Origin: Struthidea cinerea
Lineage: Eukaryota > Chordata > Aves > Passeriformes > Corcoracidae
DNA length: 64,000 nt
NCBI GenBank assembly: GCA_013397865.1
Contig: VZTI01001048.1
Coordinates: 1,717,923 to 1,781,922, forward strand
Direction: 5' to 3'
Shown here: positions 50,905 to 63,160 of the stretch, piece by piece
Layout of the letters: every line of letters begins with the position of its first letter
Numbering within the stretch: position 1 is the first letter of the stretch
The notes under the pieces: generated by a model
Told to the model about the DNA's origin: nothing
What the model saw: only the letters and a program-made list of their open reading frames with translations
The model's database searches: none
Program-made: the position numbers and the translations under genes

Positions 50905-50998
50905 TTAAAGCAATCAGAAATCAGCTTAGTGTACAGACTTACTAGACCAAAATAAGGCCCAAGAGACAGTACGCTAAGCTGATTTCTGATTGCTTTAA
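50905..50998 (+). repeat. 94-nt near-perfect hairpin; possible pre-miRNA-like or MITE-like inverted repeat
   Basis: The left arm is 50,905-50,934 and the right arm 50,969-50,998, 30 nt each, with a 34-nt loop. Of 30 positions 29 are Watson-Crick pairs. The exception (T50930 opposite G50973) would be a G-U wobble in plus-strand RNA but an A-C mismatch in minus-strand RNA. The size fits a microRNA precursor, although the uninterrupted stem is unusual for one. Seven T follow at 50,999-51,005 and could end a Pol III transcript. I do not recognise it as a known microRNA. A palindromic transposon remnant is the main alternative. The structure is certain; any RNA function is not. Confidence 0.9.
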
Positions 50999-51280
50999 TT
51001 TTTTTAAACTTTTATCAAAGATTAATGGTCAATTATCTGGCAATCTGATTTTCTGGTACAGATTCCATTTGCATAATTTCATAGACACTTAAAATATGAC
51101 CAGACTGTAATCAGTATGAAATGGGTTGAGGCATGGCTTGGTATGGCTGATCAAAATCAGCCACAATCCCTGTAAATATGTACTATTGCTGTAGTAACAA
51201 GGGCGATTTTAATAGGCTGCCGTCTGAGCAGTAAACAATTGGTTTAGATCTTTTTTTTTGTTCTCTGCATGACTAAATAT

Positions 51281-53119
51281 AACTCCGGGGCAAATAGGCA
51301 AAACTATGCAGTTGGAACTTGCTTTCCTTCAGGTTTTTCATTTTGTGCTTGAGCACCACTGTTTCCGCAGATATTCCTGCCATTTATTTGCTTGTGCTAC
51401 AATACTTGCATGCACAGGTTACAGCAGAAAATACTCTGCAATATTTGCCCCTAGAGTAGTCTTTACTTAACTCAAATGAGTGTGGGGTGCTGCTTTTTTT
51501 GTAATCTACATGCGGGTCCCTGACTGAGGTATAAACCACACCAAAAACAAAGAAACAAAAAAAGTAAAGAAAACCTTACACCCTGGAGTGAAGGAAAGTT
51601 GATTTCCTAAAGAGTGTGGTTTATGGACATTTCAAGGCAAGGAAGGACAGTCAGATTCTCTGCTTTTGCTCCCTGTATATATTGTGGGCCAGATGATGCT
51701 CTGGTAGCTGGATGGAACTGCTGGAATATGTTTTCTGGAAAGACACACAGTTTTGTTTTGGAGGTGTTGAGAAATGAAGAATTTACCATCTCTTGATCAC
51801 CTGATCTAGTGCTTAATTACTCTTCTGTTTCAATATTATTATTCCTTATATTCCTATTTTCCTTACCTGCAGCCTGTCCAGATTTTCTCTGGTACCTGGC
51901 TGGGCTGCACTGTGCTTCTCCTGTGTCCTTTGGATTTAGCTGAACCAATCAAGCCCTTCAAGGAGCTGTCAGTGTGGCACTGAGTGGAGTGCAGTGCATC
52001 TGTGTTGGCTTTAATCCAGTTCACATAGCAACAAAGGCAATGGAGGCAGCAAAAGAACAACTACAGGAGGCAGCCGTGCACGTGGTGGGCAGGCTTATGT
52101 CGTCGATGCTGTGACATGTCTCTTGGTGTTACCAAGCCAAACTAGACAGAATCCAGCCTCCCTGCTGCAGTGGAGACTGAAGTGAGCCATAGCCTCCTGC
52201 TCCTTTTTGCTCAGGCTCTTTGGAGAGGGTGGTGCTCTTTAATCTTTCAAAATTTATCCCCAAAAAGGAGCCAGGGATTCTGCCGGTGTCCCAGTCATGG
52301 TGCTCTGCTGTTGGGTGGCTGCTCCTTCTCAGTTGAAGATTAATTAGGAGGGATTTTAGGCTGGAGAGATTCAGAGCTAGTGGGTTGCCAGTAGTTTAGT
52401 CACCAGGACAATCTGCTGCCATGGAGGACAGACTGTCTGACTGGCAGGTCCTGTGATACCTCTGAGCCCAAGAGGCTCTGGTCCCCAGGAATATGCAGTT
52501 GGTGAGGGTTCAGCTGTGTGTCAGACTGCCTGTGGTGAGGGGGAAATGTGTTCCACTTCAGCCAGTGGTTTTGGTTTCTGGGAGATTGGCTTTTTTAAAG
52601 GAGAAAAAAAAGTGGGGGCAAGCAAGAGTCCACTGGTTCCATTCCCCTTGGTAAATCAGTGTCTGATGGGGTTTGGTGTCTCCAAAAAGGACCAAGCAAA
52701 TTGGTGGAGAATATTAAAATAATCTGGTCATCTTGCTATCCTGTCACCATCCTTGAGACAGCTTCTGCCTGTGTACAGTGAACTGGCTGGGGGAGGATGC
52801 TCAGCTCTTCTAAATATTTTTAACCTAATTGCAAACTTTTCAAAGATGGGAGTTACAAACATCCAAAACTTCCATATTGGCCCAGTCCCTTCCATTCTGG
52901 TTTATCCATAAATACTAATACTTTATAGATCTGAAAGTAAATGCAAGGGTTTTTTCTTCTGTCTTCTGCTATTTTTATACAAAGCTCATTACTCATCTGT
53001 TCCATAAGTACATGATGCGCATACCCAGAGGAATGGGTCAGGAAAAAGGTTAATTTCCTTGGAAGACATGCACAAACTTTGGAGTTCATTTTCTTGAGTG
53101 TTTTTTTTTTTTTTTTTTT
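51281..53119. other. Non-coding sequence
   Basis: No gene is recognised. GC content is moderate at 51,850-52,700, without dense CpG or a credible exon. It ends in the T-run bordering the assembly gap. Confidence 0.65.
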
Positions 53120-53147
53120 NNNNNNNNNNNNNNNNNNNNNNNNNNNN
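53120..53147. other. Assembly gap (28 N) inside poly-T
   Basis: Twenty-eight undetermined bases are flanked by 19 T on the left and a T-run on the right, with a few G further right. The true tract length is unknown. Translated frames that cross it are artefacts. Confidence 0.99.
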
Positions 53148-56100
53148 TTTTTTTTTTTTTTTTTGTTTTTTTTTCAAATCCTGGGTCTGATTTTGAAACC
53201 AGGTGACCATTGGAACACAAGGAGTGCAGGACTAGCAGTGCAGGACTGGGTCCCTGAGTCCTACTCCAGTGGCTGGCAAAGAGAAACAATAAGCTTGCTT
53301 CAAATGCTGGCATAAAACAAAAAGAGGATTCCTAGATGAGAGAACTCAAATTTAAAGAAACAGTAAAAGAGAGGATTTCTGGTTATTAAAAAATATAAGA
53401 GTTTTTCTGTGTAAAACCCCATTCACTTCTTTCCACCAGGGACCCCCTTGCAGAATTTTCTCCTCCTGGTTGTGTTCATTTCTTTTGTTGTTTTGCAGGA
53501 TCTCTTTAGGGGTAGGTTTTTCTGTGCAGCACCATTTCTTTGTACTACTGATGTTTCCTTCCAAAACATAAACAAAAGGAAAAGAAATGCCTTATGGGAA
53601 AAAAATCTTATGAATTGTAAAGACACTTGTAATTTCTTTTAAGACTTTGGAGCTGTCTGATAAAATTAAACAGAAGTGTGTATGTTTAACACTACTGTGC
53701 AGTGCAAAGAATAGGAAAATATCGATCTCAATGATTAAGAGAAATTAATTTATCTTCATCCTTCATTTAATTCCTCAAGACTCTTTGCAGAGATGTGAGT
53801 GGGTACTAGGGATCTGAATCTGAAATTGTTTAAATTTTGGAGTATTAAGGGTCATTTGCCAGAATTTTATGGTGGTGACTGGGTTTCTGAGACAGACTGA
53901 AGTTTTTGTTTTGACCCTGTCAAAGACCCCTCCTGGTGTAAGTCTCACTTACACGAAGGTGATGTTAATATATTCACTGGTGTTTTTCCTTGTGGAATTA
54001 AGCAACAAAAATTAGCCCTTAGTTTTGGTTTGGTTTTAACTACTATTTTATTTTAAGATATGGTAAAGTGAAATGCAGCTATAGAATATTGTTGTAATCT
54101 TTGCAATGGTGAGACAAAACCCCAAGATGCAACCCTGTGATATTTGAGTGCTTGCAGTCTTTCTGTTTTTTCTTTTAGAAAAACATTTTTTTTGTGTCTT
54201 CAATCATAAGAAAGTATCACATTTTAATTTATACAGATGTCCATTTATAAGCATAGACATATATTTAGGTCTGTAGTTATATATTAATAGGTCCCATGTT
54301 TTTTTAACGGTTAATTACAAAAATTATAATTTAACTTTCTCTCACTCATTCCTGCCCACACACTTCACATGTTAATGTGCCAAACCTGTGGCTGAGCAAA
54401 CACTGCTGGCCTGTCAGCTCTGCCTTGGCTGAGCATGGGGCGAGGGGTCACTGAGTGGGGGCTGTGGGAGTGCAAGGAAAAAAGTTGTTACTGGTTTGAT
54501 ACCTGGGGAGATGTGTGTCTGCAACATCCATCAGCCTTCCTCAGGGAATCCTGTGTGATTCTGTTAAAGAATAACGGACCCTTTCTGTTTCTCATTTATG
54601 CAAATAAAAGGCAAACCAGAAAAGACATCAATAAGAGTTAAGTGGCAATATCAAGTCAGTTTTACTGCCAGGTCACTCAGTCCCCAACAAATCAAGCAGG
54701 AAAAATGTGTCATTTATCAATATAATAAACAGGTATATCACTCCTAAACCTAAGCAACTCTCTTGAAACCATACCTCAGAGCAAAAAACCCACATTGTTT
54801 GCAATGCACTAAGTAGCACTCTCTGTAGTGCTTCTTTCTTTAGCTGCCGGTGTGCAGTTAACCTGCTGTGAGCCACGGTGGGATCTGACAGGTTGGTCTA
54901 ACTTCTCTTGGCATCTTATGGAGGAAAATATCTAGGTTTTCTCTCAGCTTTATATGGGTAAAATTGTGACCCAAGCTTTGGACTAATTGCCATCTCTTGC
55001 AGAGCTGTAAGGACATGCCGGCTGGAAGGCTGAAAGAACACGAGTGAGCTCTAGCAGAGATTTTGTTATACCTTCTGGTTTTGGGGGACTTAATTTCTTT
55101 TTCTCCTCTGTCTTTCCCCTACTTTCTATAACAAAAAATTCTTGTTGAAAAATCATTTTAGTCCTTTGAAATATACTTTTATCCTGGTATTAACCCACCA
55201 CAAGTTTGTATAAAAATGTCTTTTGGGTTGTGTTTTCAATTGTGCACATCACTGCTGTGATTTGCGTGATCACTCATAGCAATTGTTTCTAGGGGGAAAA
55301 AGAAACAAACATTCATTCCTAACCAGCTTGGGTGACCACAGAGGACAAGCACAGCCTCAAGGCTGGAATTAATCCATCTGGACCTCAGGCACTTGAGCAT
55401 ATTGCCTGACTTGGGAGCACAGGTGCTCTGGGTTCCTCTAGAGAGGAAGACAGCTCTGAAACTGTTCTGGTTGTCAATGGGAAAAACTTCTTTCTCCATT
55501 TATTTGAGATGGAGGCCAGAGTGCCTACATCCTCATGCCAGGGATTGCTGGGGTGTGCTGGTTAATTTAAGAAATTATGCAATGGTGGGCAGATGTTTGT
55601 ATTCTCCCACAGTGATTATAGGCGTTTTGTTTCCGTAAGAAATCAGGCCAAAAGTTTTATTCTGAAGAACAAAACCCAGTGCATTCTGAAAACAAATAGC
55701 GTGCACAGAGCTTTCTCTGGGGAGAGGCTGAGGGAGCTAACCATGCGACAGATGATGTTCAAGATCCCTTCACAGGCTGCTGCACTCATGACCAGGCTGT
55801 TTGGGCTGCCATAAGAGAAAACACAGACCTGAAATTTAGGTCTATGCAGTGTAACTCTGGTGACATCCCTATAGCACTCAAGGAAAAGCCCACTAGACAT
55901 CACTGTGGTTCTCTCAGGAGGGAAAAGCATGGCATATCAGTGAAGCTTAGAAAACTATAGGGCATGAAACAGTGCATTGAATTTCATAACTAATAATCAG
56001 GGCGTGCTAATTTGTAATCACTCCTACAGGAGGTAAGAGGTTTGATCTGAGGGCCAGCAGTGAATGGGGCAGTGAGTGGCAAGCTTCCATTGTGCTTCCA

Positions 56101-59100
56101 AGAGCCCTTGGATTCAGACTTGGGCATCTTTCTACAAAGAGAGCCTGCAGTTCTGCAAAGAAGTGGGGATCACTATGTCATTGATGCCTGCTGGTTCTCC
56201 TCAGCCCTTAAAATGTCACTTTTGAGCCTTGGCAAGTTAAAGTGATCTCAATGCCATGCTGAGTGGAGCTAGAGGTGGTGCAGCCCACAATCAGCGTTAG
56301 GATTTGGGGTGAAAAGTGATGTAGAGAACATCTGTGTTACTAACTTTTGGTATTGTACAAGTACAATTGTCCCTGAGACTACACTCCCACACTGTAATTA
56401 CATCTGCTCCATTTACTAAATACCTTGAATTGTATTTGTAGCCTGATTTTTAAATGTGTATGAAGAGCAAATGAGGTTATATTATTGCTGTAATTGAGAG
56501 CAACTAGGACAAGTTTTATTAATTTCCTGCCACAGAATACTGAGTAAGCTGATATTTTATGGGAAAGTTCAGGAAGAAGAGTAATATGTGTTACATTTCT
56601 GAATTCTGGATGATACTTGAAGAGTTTTACTGGCAATTGATTTTTCTACAGGTAAATTGTAATCCTTGATAGACAGATGTGCCCCTGAATATAATGTCTC
56701 CACTGAGATGCACTCACTGAGGGTATGATGAAATAGAAGCAGAAGGTGTATCAGCTCTGCTCTGACAGGTGGTGAGAAGTTGGAAATTGGAATTCCTGCC
56801 TGTTGAAGCTCCCTTTCCCTCAGCTAAGGCAGCTATTGTTGCATTATCTCCATTATCTAGATTTCTCTGAATGCTGAAGGTTCACAGAAGTATTTAGCAT
56901 ACATTTGTCTGTTTAAAAAAATCAGTAATTTGGCATCTGCTTTAAGATCTTAATTTTACATGCTACTGAGGATGTGTGTGCTGCAGTGGGCCCCTGCACG
57001 TGTAGCCACGGAGGTTATGGCGAGTTGGGGTTGGGTGCAAAACCCCTGCTTAACAGGAGCCAGCTGATGCGCCTGACGCAACGTGGTCACTGTATCCCTT
57101 TTCTGCTTTCAAATTGTAACATCACAGAAATGCTTGCTTATGCTGAGGCTCCTGTGGTCACAGTAGTAACGGCAGTGTAAGAGAGCTAAGAATGTATGAG
57201 TTGGTGGAACCACCTTCCCCTCTGATGGTAGGGTTACTGTACAGTGTTTTTGGCCTTCTTTGTGAGGGAACAGGCAAAAAAATGCCCAGAGGATGAGTGG
57301 ACAGCAGAACTGCTGCTGCCTGAGGAGAATTTTGACACTTCATTTTTTACCACTGTGGGCTGTTCATGTTTCAGAGTTTCACAGAGACTCCTTCATTCAT
57401 CTCCTCACTCCCCAGGTGGCTGTGGGCCGTTTCAGGGTTATCTTTCTGTACATGCAAAGGAGAGATCTCGTAAATATAAAGCAGTGCCCTGGAACAGTGG
57501 TGCCTCGGGTGCTGGTTAGGTAAGGGTCAGGCTTGGTACCCAGCCAGGGCTGGTACCACATGTCTCACAGGAGCAGTTGTTTCTGCTTCTGTTCCTCTTG
57601 GTTGCTATTCAAAGGAAAACCAGCTGTCCTGTCTTATCACTCTGGGTTTGGAACATGGGCTAGAGACTGGTGCGCTGCTGATAAAATGCTGCAGCACATG
57701 GTCCACTCTTAATATGATCTCGGCTCTCACGCCAGCAACACCTCTGAGAAGAGCTTTGTTTCTCCTGTGGTCCGGTGGGTCTAACAAATGACCCATTTCT
57801 CACTCTGGGGAGCTGCTCTGCAGCTGCGCTGTCAGGAGACTCGTGCTCCACGTGCAGTACTGAGCTCCAGAAAAGGTCTGCTACTCTGACCACTGCAAGA
57901 GAGCATTGTCAGGCAGGTCTGAGTCCTGCCAGCAGTGAGTTACCCACCTGCAGTACATGCAGCACTTGTTCTTGTACCAGCCGGGCCTGGTGACCAGGCT
58001 GTCAGAGCTCCCCAGTAAATTGCAGATGGTGGTTGTGGAGCTGCGAAGCATGTGGTCAGATAAACAAGATTTATCCGTGTAGTGTGAACCCCTGGCAGGC
58101 TGCTGACTCAGAGCTCCTTGTTGTCCATTTCCTTGTGCATCCAACCCTTTACTTTCTCTGTGCCTTGTGTGGTTTGTGTAGAGAAAACCTGAGCATGGCA
58201 ACATGAATACTTGATTTTTCTGTTAGTGACCAATGGTGGGATTGGTTGTGAGCTCCTGTCACTGTTTGTTTTTTAGCTGTTCAGTAAAGATGTTCCACTA
58301 AGCAGATGGCTGTGGAGGACATCCTTTAGATGTTGTACATTGACGATGTTGTGTATTTGAAATTCAGAAGTGAACCCACTTGAATGAACCACCCTAGTCA
58401 AGTGGAAGTGATATTTTTTTTAAAAAACTGCAGTTAGCTTTGATATGTGCCATGTTTACCGTGGAGGCCAGTTCATGTGGGCCAGGTTTTTTGGAGGGCC
58501 TGTGTGGCTCAGACTACCTTCACTGGGAGGGCTGACAGGTAATCATTCCAAGTTCCTTCTCTTCCACCCCAGGCAGTCTGCGGGGTGGGCTGGCAGGTTC
58601 ACCAACCTGGCTGTCTTGTCTGGTAACAGAAATTCTTCCAAACGTACCTCACCGTGAGTGAGCTGATGCCACAGCACAAACTCAGGGCTAGACTAGTAGC
58701 AAACTCAGACTTTGAGCTGTGCTGAATTTAAAAATAAAAAAAGGATAAAAATCTGGAATAAAACAACAAAAAATGAATGGTTTTACTGGTGCACATACTG
58801 AGTCTGATGGACTGAAGCAAGCTTAAGACCTTAATGGAATCCATTAAACTAAAGTGGACAGGCACATGAGGTGGAAACATCCTGGCAGTGGTACCTACAA
58901 CCCCTTCATTATCCTTTAACCTTCCCTGTATCTAAAAACATTTTGCCAGCTCCTGTCTCCCTCTGCACATATGCATTGCCATCCAGTAGGACTAGAGTAC
59001 CAAACTGAGCCATCCTGGGAGTTATCCATGAATTTCAGCATTTTATAGGTCCTGAGAGTATCTGCCCCATAAAACATCTTCTTCCAGCTCAAACCAAACT

Positions 59101-60599
59101 CAGAAATTCACATCTGAATAAGCGGGCAATGGTTTTGCTAATCCCTCCTTAGCAAAGTCATGGCTTCTCAAGAAGGAAGGTCTCATGTTAGGATCTGCTC
59201 ACCGAGGAACAGGATAGAAGCCTTGTGTGAATGTGCCTGAAGGAATTGCTCCTGGCCTCGTTTGGTATCAGTGGATCCATAGGTGTTTGCAGTAGAAGAC
59301 TCCCGTGTGTCCATTCCAGCTCCACTCCCAGTCAGTGCTACACAAAGCTGTCCTGACGAGAGGGAAAGTCACAGAGCTGTCATCTTAGTGCTTTAACCTG
59401 CGCATTTTAAGATTTAACGGGTAGTGATTGAACACTACAATCAGCTCTTTTATTACCCAAACACTGTCCCAGGAAGGGAAGTAAAATCTAAAGCATGAGG
59501 AAGATGTCAAGGAACAAAAGAAAGTTAAAATCTTCCGCTCAGTTTTCTTGAGGTTTCCTCTTAGGCATTTCAGCACAGCAGACATTACTACTGGTTTACT
59601 AACAGTGGTGGGGAGCACACCTTGACAGCAGCAGAGCAGTGTTTTAGGGTATTTTCTCTTCTTTAGATGAAAAGACAGGCTTTTGGATTCAGGCTAAAAA
59701 AAAAAGTATTCATCCTGCTAAGTAGATTGAAAGAGAATCCAGATTAAATAAATCATTAAATCATTCCAGAATGTTATCCACCTGTTCTGGCCTGTAATTT
59801 ATTTTCAGATGAACAGTAGGTAAAAAAAAAAAAAAGCAATACAATGGCAAAAATAATTTTCCTCTAACAGATGCTTTGATCCTGAAATGACACCTGGCCT
59901 GAGCTGCTTGTGCAGTTTTCAAGATCATTTTGAACTAATTGCTCCAATACATTGTTCCATAACCTCGATAGACACATCATGCTAAAACTTCTGTGGTAGC
60001 CACCTTTGAAAAGGGATCTTCAAGGGTTTTGTTGCTGCAAAACCAGTACAACTCATCCCTTTATTGTGGGATGGGAAACCTGTAGGGGAACAGGACAACT
60101 GTTTGAGGGCACAGGCAAATACCAGCCAGCTGGGGGTGAGGGGTCTAGACCATTTCAGTGTCAGGGCCACTCTCTTCATGTGCTTGTGCAGCAGTAAAGG
60201 AAGGTTTATTCTCTCCTATGTTCCTAAAAGGAGGATTGTGCTTCAAAAGGTTGGGAAGCAATAGTCTGGGTGGTTACTTGTATTGTCCAGACCTTTTCAT
60301 GACTCAGAAGTGGTTCCCTGTCCTCTCTAGGAGAGTGCCAGTGTGTTTTGTGCTGCCCATGTTGGCTGGGGATGGAAGGAAGGTAAGGTGACCAAGGACC
60401 TGAGATGGAGGACAGCCGCCAGTGCTGGGACTTTGGGGAAGGTGGTGAAAGATGGTTATTGTCCCACGCTTCGATACGTCCTCTGGCCCAGATGCAGCTG
60501 AAGGCAGCTGCAGTCCAAGACCCCAATTTCATATCTCTCTGGTGTATATTTAAACAGATTTAGCCAGGTCGTTTGGTCGTTTTTGGACGAATTCTCCCA
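53148..60599. other. Non-coding sequence, nothing recognised
   Basis: About 7.4 kb with only short frames on both strands. A-runs occur at about 59,696-59,705 and 59,822-59,835. GC content is moderately higher at 57,000-58,650, but no CpG cluster, exon pair or RNA gene could be identified. Confidence 0.65.
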
Positions 60600-61539
60600 A
60601 TTACTGAATGCAACGACGCTGAAGCAGGAATCCGCTGTAAGACCTCCTCTGTGGAGGGGAGAGGGGGCAGAATCCCTCAGCTAGGGGTGTGGGGAGGGAG
60701 CAGGGGCTGCCCGCTGCCTCAGCCCTCACTTTTCGGGGCTTGCTTCGCTCGTCGGTGGATCGGGCTGATAAACTGCAGCTCTGGGAGACTCAGCGCCGGC
60801 ACCAACCCGTCTCTGCGCTTACCTGGGGGCCGGGCACCGGGGCCGCTGCCCCCGCGGGGAGCGGGGCCGGGCGCGGAGGTCACCGCGGGGGCGCAGGAAG
60901 GGCCGGGGGTGGCCGGGGAGCCGCGCCGTCTCGGCCGCACAAAGCCGCCTTGTCATCGCGGCCTCCTGCCCCCGCCGGGCCCGTAATTGTCTTTGACAAA
61001 ACTTCATTAGCGAGCGCGGCGGAGGCGGCGGCGGCCCCGCGGTCGCGCTGGCTTTGAGCGGGCGCAATGGAGTGTGCGCGGCCCCGCCGCTCCCGCCCGG
61101 GGCCATTAGCCCGGCGACTTTGTTTTAGAAACTTCCCACCCCAGCGGGGGACGCGTCAACGAGCCGCCCCCGCCCGCCCCCGCGGCCGCTAATTGGGGGG
61201 CGATGCGGGGCTGCGGGGCTGCGGCAGCCGGTGCCAGCGCATCCCCGCGGGCTGCGGAAAAGGGGGAGACCCGGCCCTTCAGAGCCAAGTGGGGTGCCTG
61301 GGCGGGGGCGGTGTGTGTGTGAGCGCTGCGCTCCGCGGGGGCTTCACCTTGCGCGCCCGGTTTGTGTCTCGCCCGGGCGGGCTGAGGCGGGCCGGGCCCA
61401 GGGCCCGCACCGGCCTCATCTCCCCAAGCCGCCCCAGCAAACTGTGCCCTGGCAGAGCCCGACTGCCCCCGCTCCGCCGGACAACCCGAGTTCACTTCCC
61501 AGAGAAGCGGCATTAAAAAGCCTATCCCGTAGCAAAGCT
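60600..61539. promoter_or_regulatory. CpG island, left part of a large CpG-rich domain
   Basis: From about 60,770 to 61,500 the sequence is GC-rich with dense CpG, including GGGGCCGGGCACCGGGGCCG-type runs and many potential G-quadruplex tracts. Embedded AT-containing pockets (GTAATTG...TTCATTAGCG at about 60,982-61,013, CCATTAGC, CTAATTGG) carry homeodomain cores, as seen at developmental gene promoters. Overlapping frames of 95-137 codons in several frames on both strands reflect missing stop codons in GC-rich DNA. An unannotated 5' exon cannot be excluded. Confidence 0.8.
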
Positions 61540-61880
61540 CAGACGGAGACGGTTTAAATACGTTTATTATGGCATTGGAGGCGCTGAATCTGTTCGTGCG
61601 AACCCGTTATTTTAGTTTTGTGCCCGGGCGCACGCAGGCTCCGCTCCCGGTATTAGTTCTCCATCAATTCCCCGCTCTGGTTTTTAATCAAAACAGTATT
61701 CGGAATATGATTCCCGGAGATTATATTTTGAGAGATTTGCGATACATATCTTGCCGGCGTGACAGATTGCAGGGGAGTCCTGGGCGGGCGGGATAATCTG
61801 CATCTCGCTCACTTGACCTTCAATAAAAGGGGAGTAAGAGTAATAAATAAAAAATAAAAGTCTTAAGACTCCTGGAGGTT
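61540..61880. promoter_or_regulatory. AT-richer, motif-rich block between CpG islands
   Basis: About 340 bases combine moderate CpG with AT-rich patches: TTATTATGGC, TTTTTAATC, CTTGACCTTCAATAAAAGG, and a perfect 12-bp palindrome AGTCTTAAGACT at 61,859-61,870. CAATAAA resembles a CDX/HOX site and TGACCT a nuclear-receptor half-site. It has the look of conserved regulatory DNA. Confidence 0.35.
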
Positions 61881-62799
61881 ACCTTCATGCCTGCCTCAAA
61901 GAGACCCCGAGGCCTGCACCGGCCTAATTAACTCCCCCCGCGGGCTTCGCGGCTCTTCCGCGGCCGGGGGATTCCAGGGCCGGGGCCAGAACCGGCAGCT
62001 CAGGGGAGCTCCTGGCGGCCCTTGCGCCGCGGGGGCCGTGCCGGTTTCGTCTCCCATGAGCAGCTCAGGAGGCCGATGCAGAGCTGCCTCCCCGGACAGC
62101 CTCTTCCAAAGCCGCCGGGAAACGGAACCGGAGATGTCCCTCCCCTGCAGAACGGGCGAAGGCGGCCGGGACACAGCCGGGAGGGAGGCCCGGCCTTGCT
62201 CGCCCGTGCGGACACGCGTGGGAAACCTGCAGATGTGTTCCCAAGGCAGATAATACCTGTCCCCTCCGGTGGGAGATGGGGGGCGGAAAAGTCGCCTTGC
62301 AAGAACCCGTCGAAAGGGCCTAATACTCTTTATTACAAGCCCTAATCCTTCAAATCCGACTTGAAATAATGTTTATCGTTTCGCAGCTTAATTTCCCCTT
62401 CTCTAAGCTTCGGGTCACTGCAACAGACCGCTGCTGCTCCGCCGCCTCTTGTCCAGGGCTATTACGAAGTGCGGGAAAGCCCCGTGGCCGGGCGTCTGCG
62501 GCGGGGATCCTGACGGGCCCAGCCCCGCTCCCAGCCCCGCNGGCCGCGCCGTCACCTGCTGCCTCGTGTACACTTACGCCCCCCCCCGCCCCCCCGACCC
62601 TCCAAAACCCGACAAAGTTTGCTTTCTTTCACAGTGCCCCCGCAGCCGGGACTGCTCTGCTCCCGGGAAGGGCCGTGGCTGTTACCGGGACCGAAGCCGG
62701 GGGCAGCCCCGTCACATCTCCCTGCGTTGACCTGCAGCTCCTCCTTTCCCCTACGAATTGCTTCGCCGGTCGCACACCCAGAGGGCTCCCAGTTATGCA
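61881..62799. promoter_or_regulatory. CpG island, middle part
   Basis: Dense CpG runs over 61,900-62,300 and 62,430-62,770. A C-rich stretch at 62,579-62,600 (nine C, G, seven C, GA, three C) forms a G-quadruplex-prone sequence on the minus strand. One undetermined base lies at 62,541. No coding exon is identified; 90-148 codon frames overlap in several frames. Confidence 0.8.
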
Positions 62800-63160
62800 G
62801 CCCCACTCGTCTTGAGTAGCCTTTAGTAAACATATAGAAGTCTACTCGATATTCAAGATTGATTTCCCTGATTTATTAAGGCAGAATTCATTGGACTCTA
62901 TTGACCACAAATGACAAATGTAAATGCTGACCCCGGTGAACTTGGAAATAGCAGGTATCGGGTTGATCTATAGATGACCTCTTAATTACCACAGTTATTA
63001 ATTTAAATTATTGCCACTGCTTCTAGAGATAGGAACAAAGAAACATTCTTTCCTCATCCCTGCTTGGTTTATTAGTCTGAACACAAAGTGTTTGATGACA
63101 CTTTTAATTAAACAGAAATAATGCAGAGATACGGTTTCCCTTTCTCGTCTGTCCTGTAAA
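62800..63160. promoter_or_regulatory. AT-rich candidate conserved block between CpG islands
   Basis: About 360 bases of AT-rich complex sequence are sandwiched between CpG islands. Homeodomain motifs include CTTAATTACC, TTATTAATTTAAATTATTG and TTTTAATTAAAC. A sharp AT-rich block inside a CpG domain with such sites often corresponds to a promoter-proximal enhancer. Conservation is not testable here. Confidence 0.4.

Larger units (their letters stand above)
50690..51280. promoter_or_regulatory. Candidate conserved regulatory block
   Basis: About 590 bases of complex unique sequence follow a CpG patch. It contains a 94-nt hairpin, a forkhead consensus GTAAACAA at 51,231-51,238, an adjacent CAATTG, and several ATTA cores. 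Part of it (50,830-50,884) may be an old repeat, which would suggest an exapted element. Function is inferred from motif content only. Confidence 0.35.

Noticed and set aside
53079..53315. Frames crossing the N gap
   Set aside because: They are artefacts of translating poly-T and undetermined bases.
60573..61557. Several overlapping 95-137 codon frames on both strands
   Set aside because: Many frames are open at once over the same GC-rich DNA, which is a composition effect. None has a recognisable motif or a supported start.
62369..62815. 148-codon plus-strand frame
   Set aside because: It contains an undetermined base and proline/alanine-rich low-complexity sequence from CpG-island DNA, with no family resemblance.
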